A program made the position numbers and the translations under genes. From contig CAZMXP010000024.1 in the NCBI GenBank assembly GCA_964570285.1, positions 5,690 through 69,689 on the forward strand: a stretch of 64,000 nucleotides of DNA. Direction: 5' to 3'. The stretch comes from CAZMXP01 sp964570285 (GTDB lineage Bacteria > Planctomycetota > PLA2). Positions 1 through 8,857 of the stretch are shown here, one piece after another; position 1 is the first letter of the stretch; every line of letters starts with the position of its first letter. The notes beneath the pieces were generated by a model. The model made no database searches and was not told the origin of the DNA. It saw only the letters and a program-made list of their open reading frames with translations.

Positions 1-571
1 GGACGGTCCCGCCGAGCGCCGCCGGCGTGCAGCGCCCGCGCGACGAGTTCCTTGCCGGTGCCGCTCTCGCCCTCGATCAGCACGCTCATCGGCGTGGGCG
101 CGACCTGCTCCACGAGGTCGAGCACCCGCCGCATCGCGGACGACCGGCCGACGAGCGGCCCCTCGCCTCCCGCCTCGCTCGCGGCGCGCATCCGCTCCGC
201 CGCGAGCCCCTCGCGGCCGCACTGCCGGATGACCGCGAGGATCTCCTCGTTGTCGAAGGGCTTCGTGATGAAGTGGGAGGCGCCGCGCCGCATCGCCTCG
301 ACGGCGAGCTCGATCGTGCCGAAGCCGGTGATCAGCGCGACGCGCACGAGGGGCCAGCGGCGCCTCGTCTCGTCGAGCAGGTCCATCCCGCTCATCCGCC
401 CCATCGTGATGTCGCTGAGAAGCACGTGCGGGCGCCAGTCCGCGAGGACCGCGACCGCGGCCTCGGCGCTCGCCGCCTCGCGCGCCGTGGCCCCGGCCGA
501 CTCGGCGAGCATCCGGAGGCCGAGGCGCACGTCCGGCTCGTCGTCGACGATCAGCACGCGCGGGGCTTCAT
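1..571 (-). CDS. NtrC-family sigma-54-dependent response regulator (3' part missing)
   Basis: The window holds the first 190 or so residues; the rest lies beyond base 1. Residues 1-125 form a receiver domain with the acidic pair in VDDEP, the phospho-acceptor Asp at about residue 55 (LLSDITMG), a Thr near 83 (LITGFG) and the Lys in ITKPF near 105. An AAA+ domain follows, starting LVGRSSAMR near residue 131, with a Walker A motif GESGTGKE at 169-176. This order is that of NtrC/ZraR activators, which work with sigma-54 RNA polymerase. The ATG overlaps the stop codon of the upstream sensor kinase as ATGA, so the two are surely co-translated and are the likely partner pair. The DNA-binding domain is not visible. 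Confidence 0.93.
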
Positions 572-2676
572 CCACCGGCCCTCTCCTTCCTCGCGATCTC
601 GTGCGCGACGCGCGTGCGCGCCTCCCACGGGATGCCGCGGCCGTCGCGCGGCAGCACGACGCGGAAGACGCTGCCTTGAGGGCCCGTGGAGACGAGATCC
701 AGCGTCCCGCCGTGCGCCTCGACGATGCGCCGCGACGTCGGCAGGCCGAGCCCCGTCCCGACGCCGGCGCGCTTGGTCGTGAAGAAGGGCTCGAAGATGT
801 GCGGCCTCGCCGGCTCCGGGATGCCCGGGCCGTCGTCCTCGATGCGGATCTCGAGCCCGTCGGGGCGGGAGGAGGCCGAGAGCGTGACGACGCCGCCCTT
901 CGGCTCGAGCGCCTGGATCGCGTTCATCACGAGGTTGATCAGCACCTGCCGGAGCTGCAGTTCGTCCCCGACGACCGTGGCGCCCTCCCCGCACGTCCGG
1001 AGCCTCAGCTCGACGCCGGCCCTCTCGTGCACCGGCCGCAGCAGCCGTGCGACCTCGTGCAGCAGGTCGTCGGCGTCGAACGGGGCCACCTCGGGGGTCG
1101 CCCGGGCCGCCATGTCGAGCAGCCCGCGGATCGTGCGCTTGCAGGTCTCGGTGTTGCGCCGGATCACCTCGGCCCGCTCCCGCTGCGGCGAACCGGCCGC
1201 GAGCTCCCCCTCGAGCATCTGGCTGAACATCGAGATGGCGGCGAGCGGGTTGTTCAGCTCGTGGGCCATCACGGCGGCGACCTCGCCGAGCACCGCCATG
1301 CGCTCCTGGTGCGACTGGCGTTCCCCCTCGGCGATGCGCGCCGTGATGTCGCGGCTGACGCAGAGGTGGCCGCCGCCCGCTCCGGCTGCCGACGGCAGCG
1401 GCGTCGCGTGGACTTCGTAGACGCGACCCTCGTGCTCCAGCGTGCAGGCCCTCGCCGGCCGGCCGGGCTCGATCAGGCAGCGGAGGCAGTGCAGCGGCGA
1501 CCGTTCCGGGGCGAGGCAGTCGATGCGATGGGGTGCGCGCCCCTCCGGCCCGAAGGCGCGCACGATCGGCGCCGCCGCCGCGTTCGAGAGGCTGACGCGC
1601 CCCTCCCGGTCCAGCAGGAAGAGGCCCTCCTCCATCGAGCGGAAGACGACGGCGAGGCGGTCGCGCTCCTCGCGGATCTCGCCCTCGCGCCGCTCCAGCG
1701 TCCGCGTCCGCTCCTCGACCGCCTGCGCCATGATGTTGAACGCGCGCGCGAGGTCGCCGATCTCGTCCTGCGACTCCTCCCGGACCCTCGTCGCGAAGTC
1801 CCCCGCCGCGATGCGCCGCGCCGCCTCGCGGATCGCGCCGAGCGGCCTGAGCAGGAAGCGGAACGGGAAGAAGAGCACGCAGGCGGTCAGCAGCAGCAGC
1901 ACGCCCCCGATGGCGAGGTAGCGGTCGCGCAGTTCGGCGAGCGGCCGCATCGCCTCGTCGCGATCCATCTCGAGCTCGAGCCGCCACCCGTTGCGCGGCA
2001 CGGGCCGGCCATAGGCGATGCCCCCCCCCGCGCCCCCCCCCGTCCGCAACGGGAGGCGCGCGCCCGCCCCGTCGACGAGTTCGATCCGCCTCACGCCCGC
2101 CTCCGGCAGCGCCGCGAGTTCGCTCATCCCCTCGATCCAGCGGTCGGCGCGCACGAGGATGCGCAGCCAGCCGATGCGGCGGTTCTCGTCGAGGTGACGC
2201 AGCGGCGTCGTGATCAGGAAGCCCGGAAAGGGATGTTCGGGGGTGCGGGGGCGCAGCGCGCCGAAGCGCGTCGAGGCGGGATCGGGCGGCGCCGCGTCGG
2301 CGAGGCTGCCGAGCAGCAGCGACCCGTCGGCGCCGAGCACCGCGGCGGCCGCGAAGCCCGGGACGAGCGGCAGCTTGTTCTCGCGCAGATGGCGCGCGAG
2401 GGCGCCGGTCGGCGCGCCCGCGGCGGCCTCGGCGCGGATGAAGCCGTCCGACGCGAAGTCCTCGACGCGGCGGCCGAGCAGGTCGAGGTGGCGGTCGAGG
2501 ACGAGCGACACCGAGGCGGCGTGCTCGTCGAGGCGCAGGCGGATCTGCCGTTCGAGCGCCTCGCGCGCCGTGGACGTGACGACGACGCCGCCGACGCCGA
2601 ACGCGACGAGGCCGATGCTGACGAAGGTGAGCGGCAGCTTGTACTTGACCGGCACCCAGCCCAGCGGATCGCGCAT
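568..2676 (-). CDS. Membrane sensor histidine kinase (NtrB/ZraS type), partner of the downstream regulator
   Basis: A 702-aa protein. A membrane segment at about 12-32 and a second at 253-274 bracket an extracytoplasmic sensor region of about 220 residues. A HAMP linker follows (about 275-325), then a PAS-like domain (about 340-445), the H-box AHELNNP with the phosphorylated His near 472, the N-box INLVMNAIQ near 580-590, and the ATP-lid motifs EDDGPGIP and GTGLGLPTS. The PAS-like domain contains the close cysteines CLRC near 397-400. It should phosphorylate the NtrC-type protein encoded 4 bases further on. In the gene strand two runs of nine G, separated by CGC, encode a Gly-rich stretch at about residues 212-219 of the sensor region; see the finding on homopolymer tracts. 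The signal sensed cannot be told from sequence. Confidence 0.93.
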   Translation of the reverse strand: MRDPLGWVPVKYKLPLTFVSIGLVAFGVGGVVVTSTAREALERQIRLRLDEHAASVSLVLDRHLDLLGRRVEDFASDGFIRAEAAAGAPTGALARHLRENKLPLVPGFAAAAVLGADGSLLLGSLADAAPPDPASTRFGALRPRTPEHPFPGFLITTPLRHLDENRRIGWLRILVRADRWIEGMSELAALPEAGVRRIELVDGAGARLPLRTGGGAGGGIAYGRPVPRNGWRLELEMDRDEAMRPLAELRDRYLAIGGVLLLLTACVLFFPFRFLLRPLGAIREAARRIAAGDFATRVREESQDEIGDLARAFNIMAQAVEERTRTLERREGEIREERDRLAVVFRSMEEGLFLLDREGRVSLSNAAAAPIVRAFGPEGRAPHRIDCLAPERSPLHCLRCLIEPGRPARACTLEHEGRVYEVHATPLPSAAGAGGGHLCVSRDITARIAEGERQSHQERMAVLGEVAAVMAHELNNPLAAISMFSQMLEGELAAGSPQRERAEVIRRNTETCKRTIRGLLDMAARATPEVAPFDADDLLHEVARLLRPVHERAGVELRLRTCGEGATVVGDELQLRQVLINLVMNAIQALEPKGGVVTLSASSRPDGLEIRIEDDGPGIPEPARPHIFEPFFTTKRAGVGTGLGLPTSRRIVEAHGGTLDLVSTGPQGSVFRVVLPRDGRGIPWEARTRVAHEIARKERAGG
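2021..2041. repeat. Double poly-C tract (C9-GCG-C9) inside the sensor-kinase gene
   Basis: Nine C, then GCG, then nine C on the + strand. Read on the coding (minus) strand it gives glycines in the sensor domain. Runs of this length are prone to slippage, and a one-base change would shift the frame before the HAMP and kinase domains. Confidence 0.8.
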
Positions 2677-2698
2677 CGCGAGGCGATTCTACTCGCCC

Positions 2699-2954
2699 CC
2701 GCGGCTGCCAGCTTCGGGACGCTGTGTGCGGTGCTCGAGACGTGCGCAGCCACGATCACGCGGCTTGCGGCGTCGACCGCCACTTGGCCGTTGTACGGCT
2801 GCACGACGCCGTCGGGTCCCCTCATGATCCGGCTCTCCGGGTCCGTGAGGTTGCGCGGCGCCTCGTCGCGGTCCGATGGCCGCTTCCGGAAGTCGCTGAT
2901 CGTGCGGTGGTCCGGCGCCTGTCGGCCGGTCACCGACAGCGAACCCCCTTTCAT
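2699..2954 (-). pseudogene. Remnant of an IS1182-like (DDE) transposase, internally deleted
   Basis: Reading minus from about 2954, the frame gives DHRTISDFRK, a hallmark of IS1182/IS5-like transposase N-terminal halves. It is joined almost directly to NLTDPESRIM..GPDG and PYNGQVAVDAASRVIVAA, which belong to the catalytic half. In full-length members these segments are separated by roughly 100 residues, so the middle is deleted. The frame then runs into the sensor-kinase gene without a proper C-terminus. No intact transposase can be made. The 59 bp at 2890-2948 match 21445-21503 at 52 positions, so there are two remnants of the same element family in the window. Family assignment rests on recalled motifs. 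Confidence 0.72.
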
Positions 2955-2959
2955 ATTGA

Positions 2960-2990
2960 GAGTTTGTCCGACGAATGGTCGGACAAACTC
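2960..2990. repeat. Perfect palindrome, end of the IS remnant, abutting the permease stop codon
   Basis: The arms GAGTTTGTCCGAC and GTCGGACAAACTC pair perfectly over 13 bp around the 5-base loop GAATG. The next bases, CTAG at 2991-2994, contain the TAG stop of the SLC13 permease on the minus strand. A near copy lies at 21514-21544 next to the second transposase remnant and again next to a TAG stop. It may be an IS terminal hairpin that now serves as a transcription terminator. Confidence 0.85.
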
Positions 2991-5321
2991 CTAGAACGGG
3001 AAGAAGACCGGCACGAGCAGCACCATGAGGATCAGCAACACGACCGTCAGCGGCGTGCCGACCCTCAGGTAGTCGCGCGACCGGTAGCCGCCGGCGCCCA
3101 TGACCAGGAGGTTTGCCTTGTGGCTGAACGGCGTCATGAAGGCGGCGGAAGCCGCGAGCCCGACACCCATCATCATCGGGTAGGGGCTGATCCCCAGCTC
3201 CTCGGCCGCGCCCAGCACCACCGGCGCGAGGAGCACGACCGCCGGTGCCCCGTCGAGCCCCTGGCTCAGGAGGCTCGCGAGCACAAGCAGCGCGGCGAGC
3301 GTGGCGTAGCTGCCGAGCGGGCCGGCCACGGTCGTGACCACCTGCGCGAGGAGCAGCGCCGCGCCCGTGCGCTCCATCGCCATGCCCACCGGCAACACCG
3401 CGGCGACGAGGAAGATCGCCCGCCACTCGATCGCACGGTAGGCCTCCTGCATCGTCAGGGTGCCGAACAGGACGACGAGCGCGGCGGCGGTGAACGCGGC
3501 CACTTGGATCGGCTGGAAGCCGCCCACGACGAGCGCGACCATCAGAACGAGACAGCCGAAGGCGAGCGGCGCCTTGCTCGTCCGTCGCGGGGCCTGCGCG
3601 GCCGCGGAGAGGACGACGAAGTCCGGCTCGCGCGCCAGGCGCCGGATCCTTTCCCGCGGGCCGTGGAAGAGGAGCGCGTCCCCGAACCGGAGCGGCACGT
3701 GGTTGAAGTCCACGTGCAAGGGCCTGCCTTCGCGCCACAGCGCGAGCGCGAGGAGCCCGTGCCGCTCGCGGAAGTCCAGCTCGAGCAGCATGCGCCCGAC
3801 GACGTTCGAGCGCGGCGCGACCGCGGCCTCGACCATGCCGACCTCCTCGGACTCGAGCGGTGCCGTCGACCTGGGCTCGAGCTGGACCTCGCCGAGGTGC
3901 ACGAGCGTCACGATGCGCGACGGCTCGGCCGTGATCAGGAGCCGGTCGCCCGCGAGCAGGGTCTCGTCGGGCCCGGGTGCGAGGCGGGTCTCGTCGCCGC
4001 GGAGGAGGCCGGCGACCGTCAAGCCGACCAGCTCCCCGAGCCGGCTCCCCCGGATCGTGGAGCCAGCGAGCGAGGAGCCCTCGGGGATGCGGATCAGGAA
4101 GAGCTGGTCCTGCAGGTCGCCGATCGCCTCCAGCCCGCGATCGAGAAGCTCGAAGCCGTGCTGGCGGGGCAGGGCATCGAGATCCTCGGGCTTTCCCAGC
4201 GCGAGGATCTCGTCGCCCTCCGCGAGCACCTCGTCCGCGAGGTGGATGCGGCGCAGGAGCCCCGCCCGCCGGATGCCGATGACGACGAGCCCCAGGCGCT
4301 CGCGGAAGTGCAAGCCCCGCAGCGTGTGGCCCAGGAGGGGCGAGCCCGCGGCGAGCCGCGCGCGCACACCCTCCACGCCCTGCGCCGGCGCGGGCAGCCG
4401 GGCGAGCTCCGCCCTCTCGACCTCGAGGCTCTGCAGCCGGAGCAGCTCCTTCAGGTCGGAGACGAGCCCGTCGACGAAGAGCACGTCGCCGCCGCAGAGC
4501 ACGGCGTCGCCCTCGGGCGCCAGCCGCTGCTTCCCGTCGCGCAGGATGGCGAGCACCTTGATCCCCAGCGTGTTGCCGAGCCTCGTCTCGGAGAGCGTCA
4601 GTCCGTCGAGCGGCGAGACGGCGGGGATGCGGATCGAGAAGAGGCGCTCCTGCAAGCGGTAGACCTGCGTCAGGTCCCGCGACTCCGCCGCCGCGGGGCC
4701 GCGATCCTCGTGCGCGGGCAGGAGCCGACGGCCGACCGTGACCATGAAGAGGCACCCCACGCCGAGGATCGGCAGGCCGACCGGCGCGAAGTCGAAGAGC
4801 GAGAAGGGCTCGAGCCCGCGCTCCGCGAGCATCTGCGCCGCGAGGATGTTGGGAGGCGTGCCGATGAGAGTCGTCGTGCCCCCGAGGATCGCCCCGAACG
4901 CGAGCGGCATGAAGAGCCGCGACGGCGCGATCCCCGCGCGGTGCGCGATGGACGACACCGCCGGCATCAGCACCGCGGTGGCCGCGATGTTGTTCATGAA
5001 CGCGGACATCACGCCAGCGACGAGCATCAGCACGAGGATCAGGCGCGCCTCGCTGTTGCCGACGAGGGCGTGAATGCGCGCGCCGATCATGTCCGCCACG
5101 CCCGTCTCGAGGAGCGCCGCGCCGACGATGAAGACCGAGAGCATCGTGATGACGGCAGGCGACGCGAATCCCGTGAACGCCTCCTCCGGGGTCAGGTAGC
5201 GCCCGAACACGAGGACGACGAGACCGAGGAACGCGGTCAGGTCCACCGGCAGCTTCTCGGTCAGGAACAGGTAGACCATCGCCACCAGCAGCGCGAACAG
5301 GAAGGCGAGCTCCAGGGTCAT
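2991..5321 (-). CDS. SLC13/DASS-type permease with four TrkA-C (RCK_C) domains
   Basis: A 776-aa membrane protein. About five hydrophobic segments fill residues 1-180, a large soluble middle spans about 190-555, and a second hydrophobic half spans about 560-776. This is the layout of SLC13-family anion/sodium symporters with inserted TrkA-C domains. The middle contains four repeats of the TrkA-C pattern: a hydrophobic start, a GxxL..L.. core, and GD..L. ends such as CGGDVLFVDG, EGDEILALG, AGDRLLITA and FGDALLFHG. Such domains usually bind ligands and gate transport. The substrate could be sulfate or a dicarboxylate; sequence alone does not decide. The gene is alone on its strand and its stop codon abuts the IS-type palindrome. 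Confidence 0.85.
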   Translation of the reverse strand: MTLELAFLFALLVAMVYLFLTEKLPVDLTAFLGLVVLVFGRYLTPEEAFTGFASPAVITMLSVFIVGAALLETGVADMIGARIHALVGNSEARLILVLMLVAGVMSAFMNNIAATAVLMPAVSSIAHRAGIAPSRLFMPLAFGAILGGTTTLIGTPPNILAAQMLAERGLEPFSLFDFAPVGLPILGVGCLFMVTVGRRLLPAHEDRGPAAAESRDLTQVYRLQERLFSIRIPAVSPLDGLTLSETRLGNTLGIKVLAILRDGKQRLAPEGDAVLCGGDVLFVDGLVSDLKELLRLQSLEVERAELARLPAPAQGVEGVRARLAAGSPLLGHTLRGLHFRERLGLVVIGIRRAGLLRRIHLADEVLAEGDEILALGKPEDLDALPRQHGFELLDRGLEAIGDLQDQLFLIRIPEGSSLAGSTIRGSRLGELVGLTVAGLLRGDETRLAPGPDETLLAGDRLLITAEPSRIVTLVHLGEVQLEPRSTAPLESEEVGMVEAAVAPRSNVVGRMLLELDFRERHGLLALALWREGRPLHVDFNHVPLRFGDALLFHGPRERIRRLAREPDFVVLSAAAQAPRRTSKAPLAFGCLVLMVALVVGGFQPIQVAAFTAAALVVLFGTLTMQEAYRAIEWRAIFLVAAVLPVGMAMERTGAALLLAQVVTTVAGPLGSYATLAALLVLASLLSQGLDGAPAVVLLAPVVLGAAEELGISPYPMMMGVGLAASAAFMTPFSHKANLLVMGAGGYRSRDYLRVGTPLTVVLLILMVLLVPVFFPF

Positions 5322-5534
5322 CGGCCGGATTCTAGCCTCACCCGGGGCGGCTCCCTTGGCGAGGCGGCCGCGAAGACTCCCCGGATCCCCGCCATCGAGG
5401 GGAACGGCGGCGCGTAGGACCGCATGTTCTCACGTCAGTCCGGAGATCCGATTCGACGGCTCGACCTGAGCGGGCAGGATGTCGTCGCCAGAGGCACGAC
5501 TCCCTGCCGCGGCCGGCCCGGCAGGGGGAGCGAC

Positions 5535-6230
5535 TCACGCATCCCCGCCGCGATCCCGGCGCAGGTACCGCGGAAGGCGGTCGAGGAAGCCGAGCGCGTC
5601 GTGCAGCGTCTTCTCGAGCGCGGGAGGCTTGAGCACGCCGCCGCGGCGCGCGAGCAGGAAGCCCGCGGCGGTCGTCAGGCGGAGGTCCCCCAGCGGGAGC
5701 AGGTACTCGATCATCGGCGGGTGGAAGATGTCGTAGGCGAGCTTCCTGTCGCTGGCCTTGACGTGGAAGCGCGAGCTGAACTCGCTCGACTCGAAGTCGA
5801 TGTCGTCGAAGCCGAAGGCGGCCTTGAGCTTGTCGAACAGCCCCTCCGGGCGCAGGTCGACCTGGCCGAGATCGACGTCGTGCCTCAGCGCGACGAAGCT
5901 CCGGTGGTGGTGGTGCGTCTGCCGGTGGCCCTTCGAGTTCGTGCTGTAGGTCTCGTAGTGGTGGTCGAACAGGTAGGCGTCGCGTTCGCCGAGGCGTCCG
6001 GAAAGGACATTGTAGGCGTAGCGGTTGTTCCCGGTGCGCAGGTCGTCGAACCACGCCTCCAACCGCGACGCGACGCCGACGCTGTCCTTCTCCGACCAGC
6101 GGAGCCCGAGGCGGGCGGCCAGCGCGGCGAGGTCCTTCTTGCGCTGCTGCTGCGCGCGCCAGCCCGCGTAGGCGAGGAGCGCGAAGACCGCGACGACGAG
6201 CACGACGAGAAGGACCTGCGGGGCTTCCAT
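5535..6230 (-). CDS. Conserved-looking unknown protein with one N-terminal membrane anchor
   Basis: A 231-aa product if started at the ATG at 6230; a GTG one codon upstream is also possible. One membrane segment lies near residues 6-24 (LLVVLVVAVFALLAYAGW), followed by a basic stretch RAQQQRKK that points the rest to the cytoplasm. The soluble part contains HHYETYSTNSKG and a run HHHHR, then a mixed alpha/beta region ending in a LPRYLRRDR tail. The layout resembles DUF3137-like membrane proteins, but I cannot assign a family firmly. Its ATG overlaps the stop of the phosphatase-like gene upstream (TGATG), so it is translated from the same message. Confidence 0.7.
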   Translation of the reverse strand: MEAPQVLLVVLVVAVFALLAYAGWRAQQQRKKDLAALAARLGLRWSEKDSVGVASRLEAWFDDLRTGNNRYAYNVLSGRLGERDAYLFDHHYETYSTNSKGHRQTHHHHRSFVALRHDVDLGQVDLRPEGLFDKLKAAFGFDDIDFESSEFSSRFHVKASDRKLAYDIFHPPMIEYLLPLGDLRLTTAAGFLLARRGGVLKPPALEKTLHDALGFLDRLPRYLRRDRGGDA

Positions 6231-6769
6231 CACCGCAGCCTACGCGACGGGTCGGGACGGTATTCGCGCAGATACTGCTCGAGCGCGGAGCGGTCGCGGC
6301 CTCCGAGGCGGAAGCCCTGCCGCCGCAGCTCGGCAAGCGCCCGCTCCGCGCTCCACTGCTGGTACTGCATCCGGTAGACCGCGACGAGCATGCCGGTGCG
6401 GTGGATGCCCGACTCGCAATGGACGAGCACGGGCCGCGCCCCCGGATCCTCGATCAGGTCGAGGAAGGCCGCGACGGTCTCCGGCGGCGGCCGCTCGCGC
6501 CCGCCCGTCGGCCACTGCACCCACTCCGCGCCGATCGCCGCGACGCCTCGCCGCTCCTCCTCCCACCACGCCTTCCCCGGATGCTCGCCGCGCAGGTTCA
6601 CGACGGTGCGGATCCCATGCTGCGCGCGGAGCCGCTCCAGGGTTTGCGCCGTCGGCTGCCCGGAGCGGACGAGGATCGCGCGGCCGTCGCGATCGCGGTC
6701 GACGACGGCGACGGAGCCGCATGCGCCGGGCAGGACGACGAGGATCAGGACTTGCGCGGCGCGGATCAC
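6230..6769 (-). CDS. Tyrosine/dual-specificity phosphatase-like protein, exported or membrane-anchored
   Basis: 179 aa from a GTG at 6769 that overlaps the upstream stop as GTGA. An N-terminal hydrophobic stretch ending in PGAC looks like a signal sequence, possibly a lipoprotein with Cys near 17. The body contains VVNLRGE and the phosphatase signature HCESGIHRTG, which fits HCxxGxxRT, with the catalytic Cys and Arg both present. This matches the DSP-like phosphatase group (PF13350/PF03162-like) found outside the cytoplasm in many bacteria. Substrates may be phosphoproteins or phosphoinositide- or inositol-like compounds; I cannot say which. It is the middle gene of a three-gene coupled run. 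Confidence 0.82.
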   Translation of the reverse strand: MIRAAQVLILVVLPGACGSVAVVDRDRDGRAILVRSGQPTAQTLERLRAQHGIRTVVNLRGEHPGKAWWEEERRGVAAIGAEWVQWPTGGRERPPPETVAAFLDLIEDPGARPVLVHCESGIHRTGMLVAVYRMQYQQWSAERALAELRRQGFRLGGRDRSALEQYLREYRPDPSRRLR

Positions 6770-8049
6770 CGCGTCGTCCGCTGGCGCACGACACGCAGGC
6801 GGAGGCGGTCGCCGTCCAGCGCGCGGCCCTTGAATCCGTAGCCGCGCGAGGAACTCTCCTCGCACGGCCTGACCGGCCGGAGCGTGCGGTCGTCCACGAG
6901 GCGGTAGACGACCGTGTGGGTGTCGTACGGGGGGCGGTCCCCGAGCCACGCTTCGCGGGCCTGCGCGATCGCGGGGTGCTCGAAGTGGCGCGCGCCGTCG
7001 AGCAACCCGTCGAGGTCGTCTGGATCCACGAGGCCAAGCAGCCCATCGCCGACCAGCGTGAAGCCATCGGCGTCGCGCCGCATCAGCGCCTGGACCGTGC
7101 CCCCAAAGCCCCCCAGCAGTCGCATCACGGAGGCCCCTCGCCAAGGGGAGCGGGCCTGCGGTGCAAGAGGGATCAGGACGGCCGGCGTGTTCTCCGGCGT
7201 CGCGTCGGGCCAGCCGATGTCTGGCGAGGAGCCTGTGATCGTGAACTCGCCCGGCCTCTCGCCCGCGGTGCCCTGCTCCCGGCGGGGAGCCGCCGGCGGC
7301 GGCGCGCGGGGCGGATGAGGCTTCAGCCGCAGCACCTCCTTGCGCCAGGCCGCGAGCGCCTCCTGCGGCGTCTCCCCCCACGCGAGCGCCGAGCCGTCGA
7401 AGGCGTCGGCCACCGCGCAGCGCGCGGCCCCGGGGATCCTCCCCTCGAAGAGCGCGTCGCGGATCGCGAAGAGGCCGCAGTTTCGTGCGCCCTCGATCGA
7501 GGGCACCGGCGCGGGGAGCAGCAGGCGGCAGGGGCCGTGGCGGGCGATGTCGAGGCCGGCCATGTAGCGGGCGAGCAGTTCGACCGGTTGCGCCGTGCCG
7601 TCGGCGAGCGCCGCGAGCGCGCCGACGAGCGCGTCGGGGCTCTCGCTGCGCGTCTTCTCGAACCAGCGGCCATCGTCGCCGTAGGTGACGGTGATGCTGT
7701 GCGGTCCATCGTGGAGGAGGATCTCCCCCGGTCCGAGGCCGTGCAGGCGGGGGGCCTTGCCCGGGCGGGGCGGCGCCTCCCCCTCCGGCCCGAAGAGCGG
7801 GATCACGATCGACGAGCGCCCCACCGTGTCGAGTTTCAGCAGCGGCCACGGGATCACGGACGCAGACCCGGGGGCTTCGCGGCAAAAGAGCAGTCGCCTC
7901 GTGCGTCCCGCGACCGTCTCCACCGCCGCACGCTCCCCGAGGGCCTCCACCACCATCTCGAAGAGGAGGATCGCGTGGCGGTTCGTCGGGAGCGCGGCGC
8001 CGATGGCGTCGGTCACTTCGTGTTCCGGTCGAGGCCGCTCCTTCGGCAT
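6766..8049 (-). CDS. Hypothetical protein, first gene of a three-gene run
   Basis: 427 aa, no signal peptide and no membrane segment. The N-terminal half has alternating hydrophobic strands (HAILLFEMVVEAL, RRLLFCREAPG, SIVIPLFG); the middle is a Pro/Arg-rich linker near 255-275; the C-terminal third has DTHTVVYRLVDDRTLRPVRPC. No catalytic motif is recognised. It starts at an ATG 91 bases from the divergent gene at 8141, so the intergenic space probably holds two promoters. Its stop overlaps the GTG of the phosphatase-like gene. Amino-acid use agrees with coding sequence, so I take it as real, but I cannot name a family. Confidence 0.72.
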   Translation of the reverse strand: MPKERPRPEHEVTDAIGAALPTNRHAILLFEMVVEALGERAAVETVAGRTRRLLFCREAPGSASVIPWPLLKLDTVGRSSIVIPLFGPEGEAPPRPGKAPRLHGLGPGEILLHDGPHSITVTYGDDGRWFEKTRSESPDALVGALAALADGTAQPVELLARYMAGLDIARHGPCRLLLPAPVPSIEGARNCGLFAIRDALFEGRIPGAARCAVADAFDGSALAWGETPQEALAAWRKEVLRLKPHPPRAPPPAAPRREQGTAGERPGEFTITGSSPDIGWPDATPENTPAVLIPLAPQARSPWRGASVMRLLGGFGGTVQALMRRDADGFTLVGDGLLGLVDPDDLDGLLDGARHFEHPAIAQAREAWLGDRPPYDTHTVVYRLVDDRTLRPVRPCEESSSRGYGFKGRALDGDRLRLRVVRQRTTR

Positions 8050-8140
8050 GGGGGCATCGTCGCATGGGAGGCGCAGGTCGGGGAAGGGGCGGCCCGCGCG
8101 TCCTTTTCGGTTCTGCAGGACGATCCTGTACCCTGCCGCG

Positions 8141-8851
8141 ATGGATTACAGGTTCGAGGTCGTCGATTTCGTGGAGACGCCGATCGGCGTGGTCGATCTG
8201 CGGCAACGCTCGCTGCCGGATGCGGACGGCCGCGCCGTGATGCAGGTCCACGTGGACGGCTACCTGCTGATGAGCAGCGCGAACACGGTCTCGGAGCGGG
8301 CGCTCGCGACCCGCGCGCTCGCCGCGCATCCGTCCGCCGCGGGGCCCTTCGACGTGCTCGTCGGGGGACTCGGGCTCGGCTACACCGCGCACGCCGCGCT
8401 GCACGATGCCCGCGTCTCTCGCGTGCTCGTGCTCGACCTGCTGCCGGCGGTTGCCCGCTGGATGAGGGACGGCCAGCTTCCGCTCTCCTCCGAACTCAAC
8501 GCCGATCCGCGCCTCGAGATCGCCGAGGGCGATGTCTACGCGCGTCTGCTCGGGCCGCCGACGGAGCGGCATGACCTGCTGCTCATCGACGTCGACCACG
8601 CGCCGAAGGACCCCCTCCACGCGGCGAGCGCTCCCTTCTACACCGTCGAGGGGCAGCGGCGCGTCATGCAACACCTCGTCCCGGGCGGCGTGCTCGGCGT
8701 CTGGTCCGCCGAGGACGACGACGACTTCGCCCGCGTGCTCGACGTGGTCTACCCCTGGTCACGGCGCGAACGCATCCGCTGGTCGGACGCCTCGCTCGGC
8801 GCGAAGGAGGACGTGCTGTTCCTGGCCCGGGCGCCCCGCGCGCCCGGCTGA
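8141..8851 (+). CDS. Spermidine-synthase-like SAM-fold protein
   Basis: 236 aa from the ATG at 8141. The protein shows the class I methyltransferase fold of polyamine aminopropyltransferases: the glycine-rich motif GGLGLGYTAHAAL near residues 85-97, VLVLDLLP as the second strand with its acidic residue, EGDVYARL, and DLLLIDVDHAPKD as the acidic post-motif. It is shorter than classical SpeE (about 280 aa), and no speD is nearby, so true spermidine synthesis is doubtful. It belongs to the broad spermine/spermidine synthase-like group and may methylate or aminopropylate an unknown substrate. It is divergent from the three-gene run at 8049-5535 and convergent with the HEAT gene. Confidence 0.8.
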   Translation: MDYRFEVVDFVETPIGVVDLRQRSLPDADGRAVMQVHVDGYLLMSSANTVSERALATRALAAHPSAAGPFDVLVGGLGLGYTAHAALHDARVSRVLVLDLLPAVARWMRDGQLPLSSELNADPRLEIAEGDVYARLLGPPTERHDLLLIDVDHAPKDPLHAASAPFYTVEGQRRVMQHLVPGGVLGVWSAEDDDDFARVLDVVYPWSRRERIRWSDASLGAKEDVLFLARAPRAPG

Positions 8852-8857
8852 GCCGCT

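Noticed and set aside
2724..5417. An 897-codon + strand frame opposite the SLC13 permease
   Set aside because: Antisense composition (Arg, Glu, His, Asp) and no recognisable domains; the minus-strand permease has clear membrane and TrkA-C patterns.
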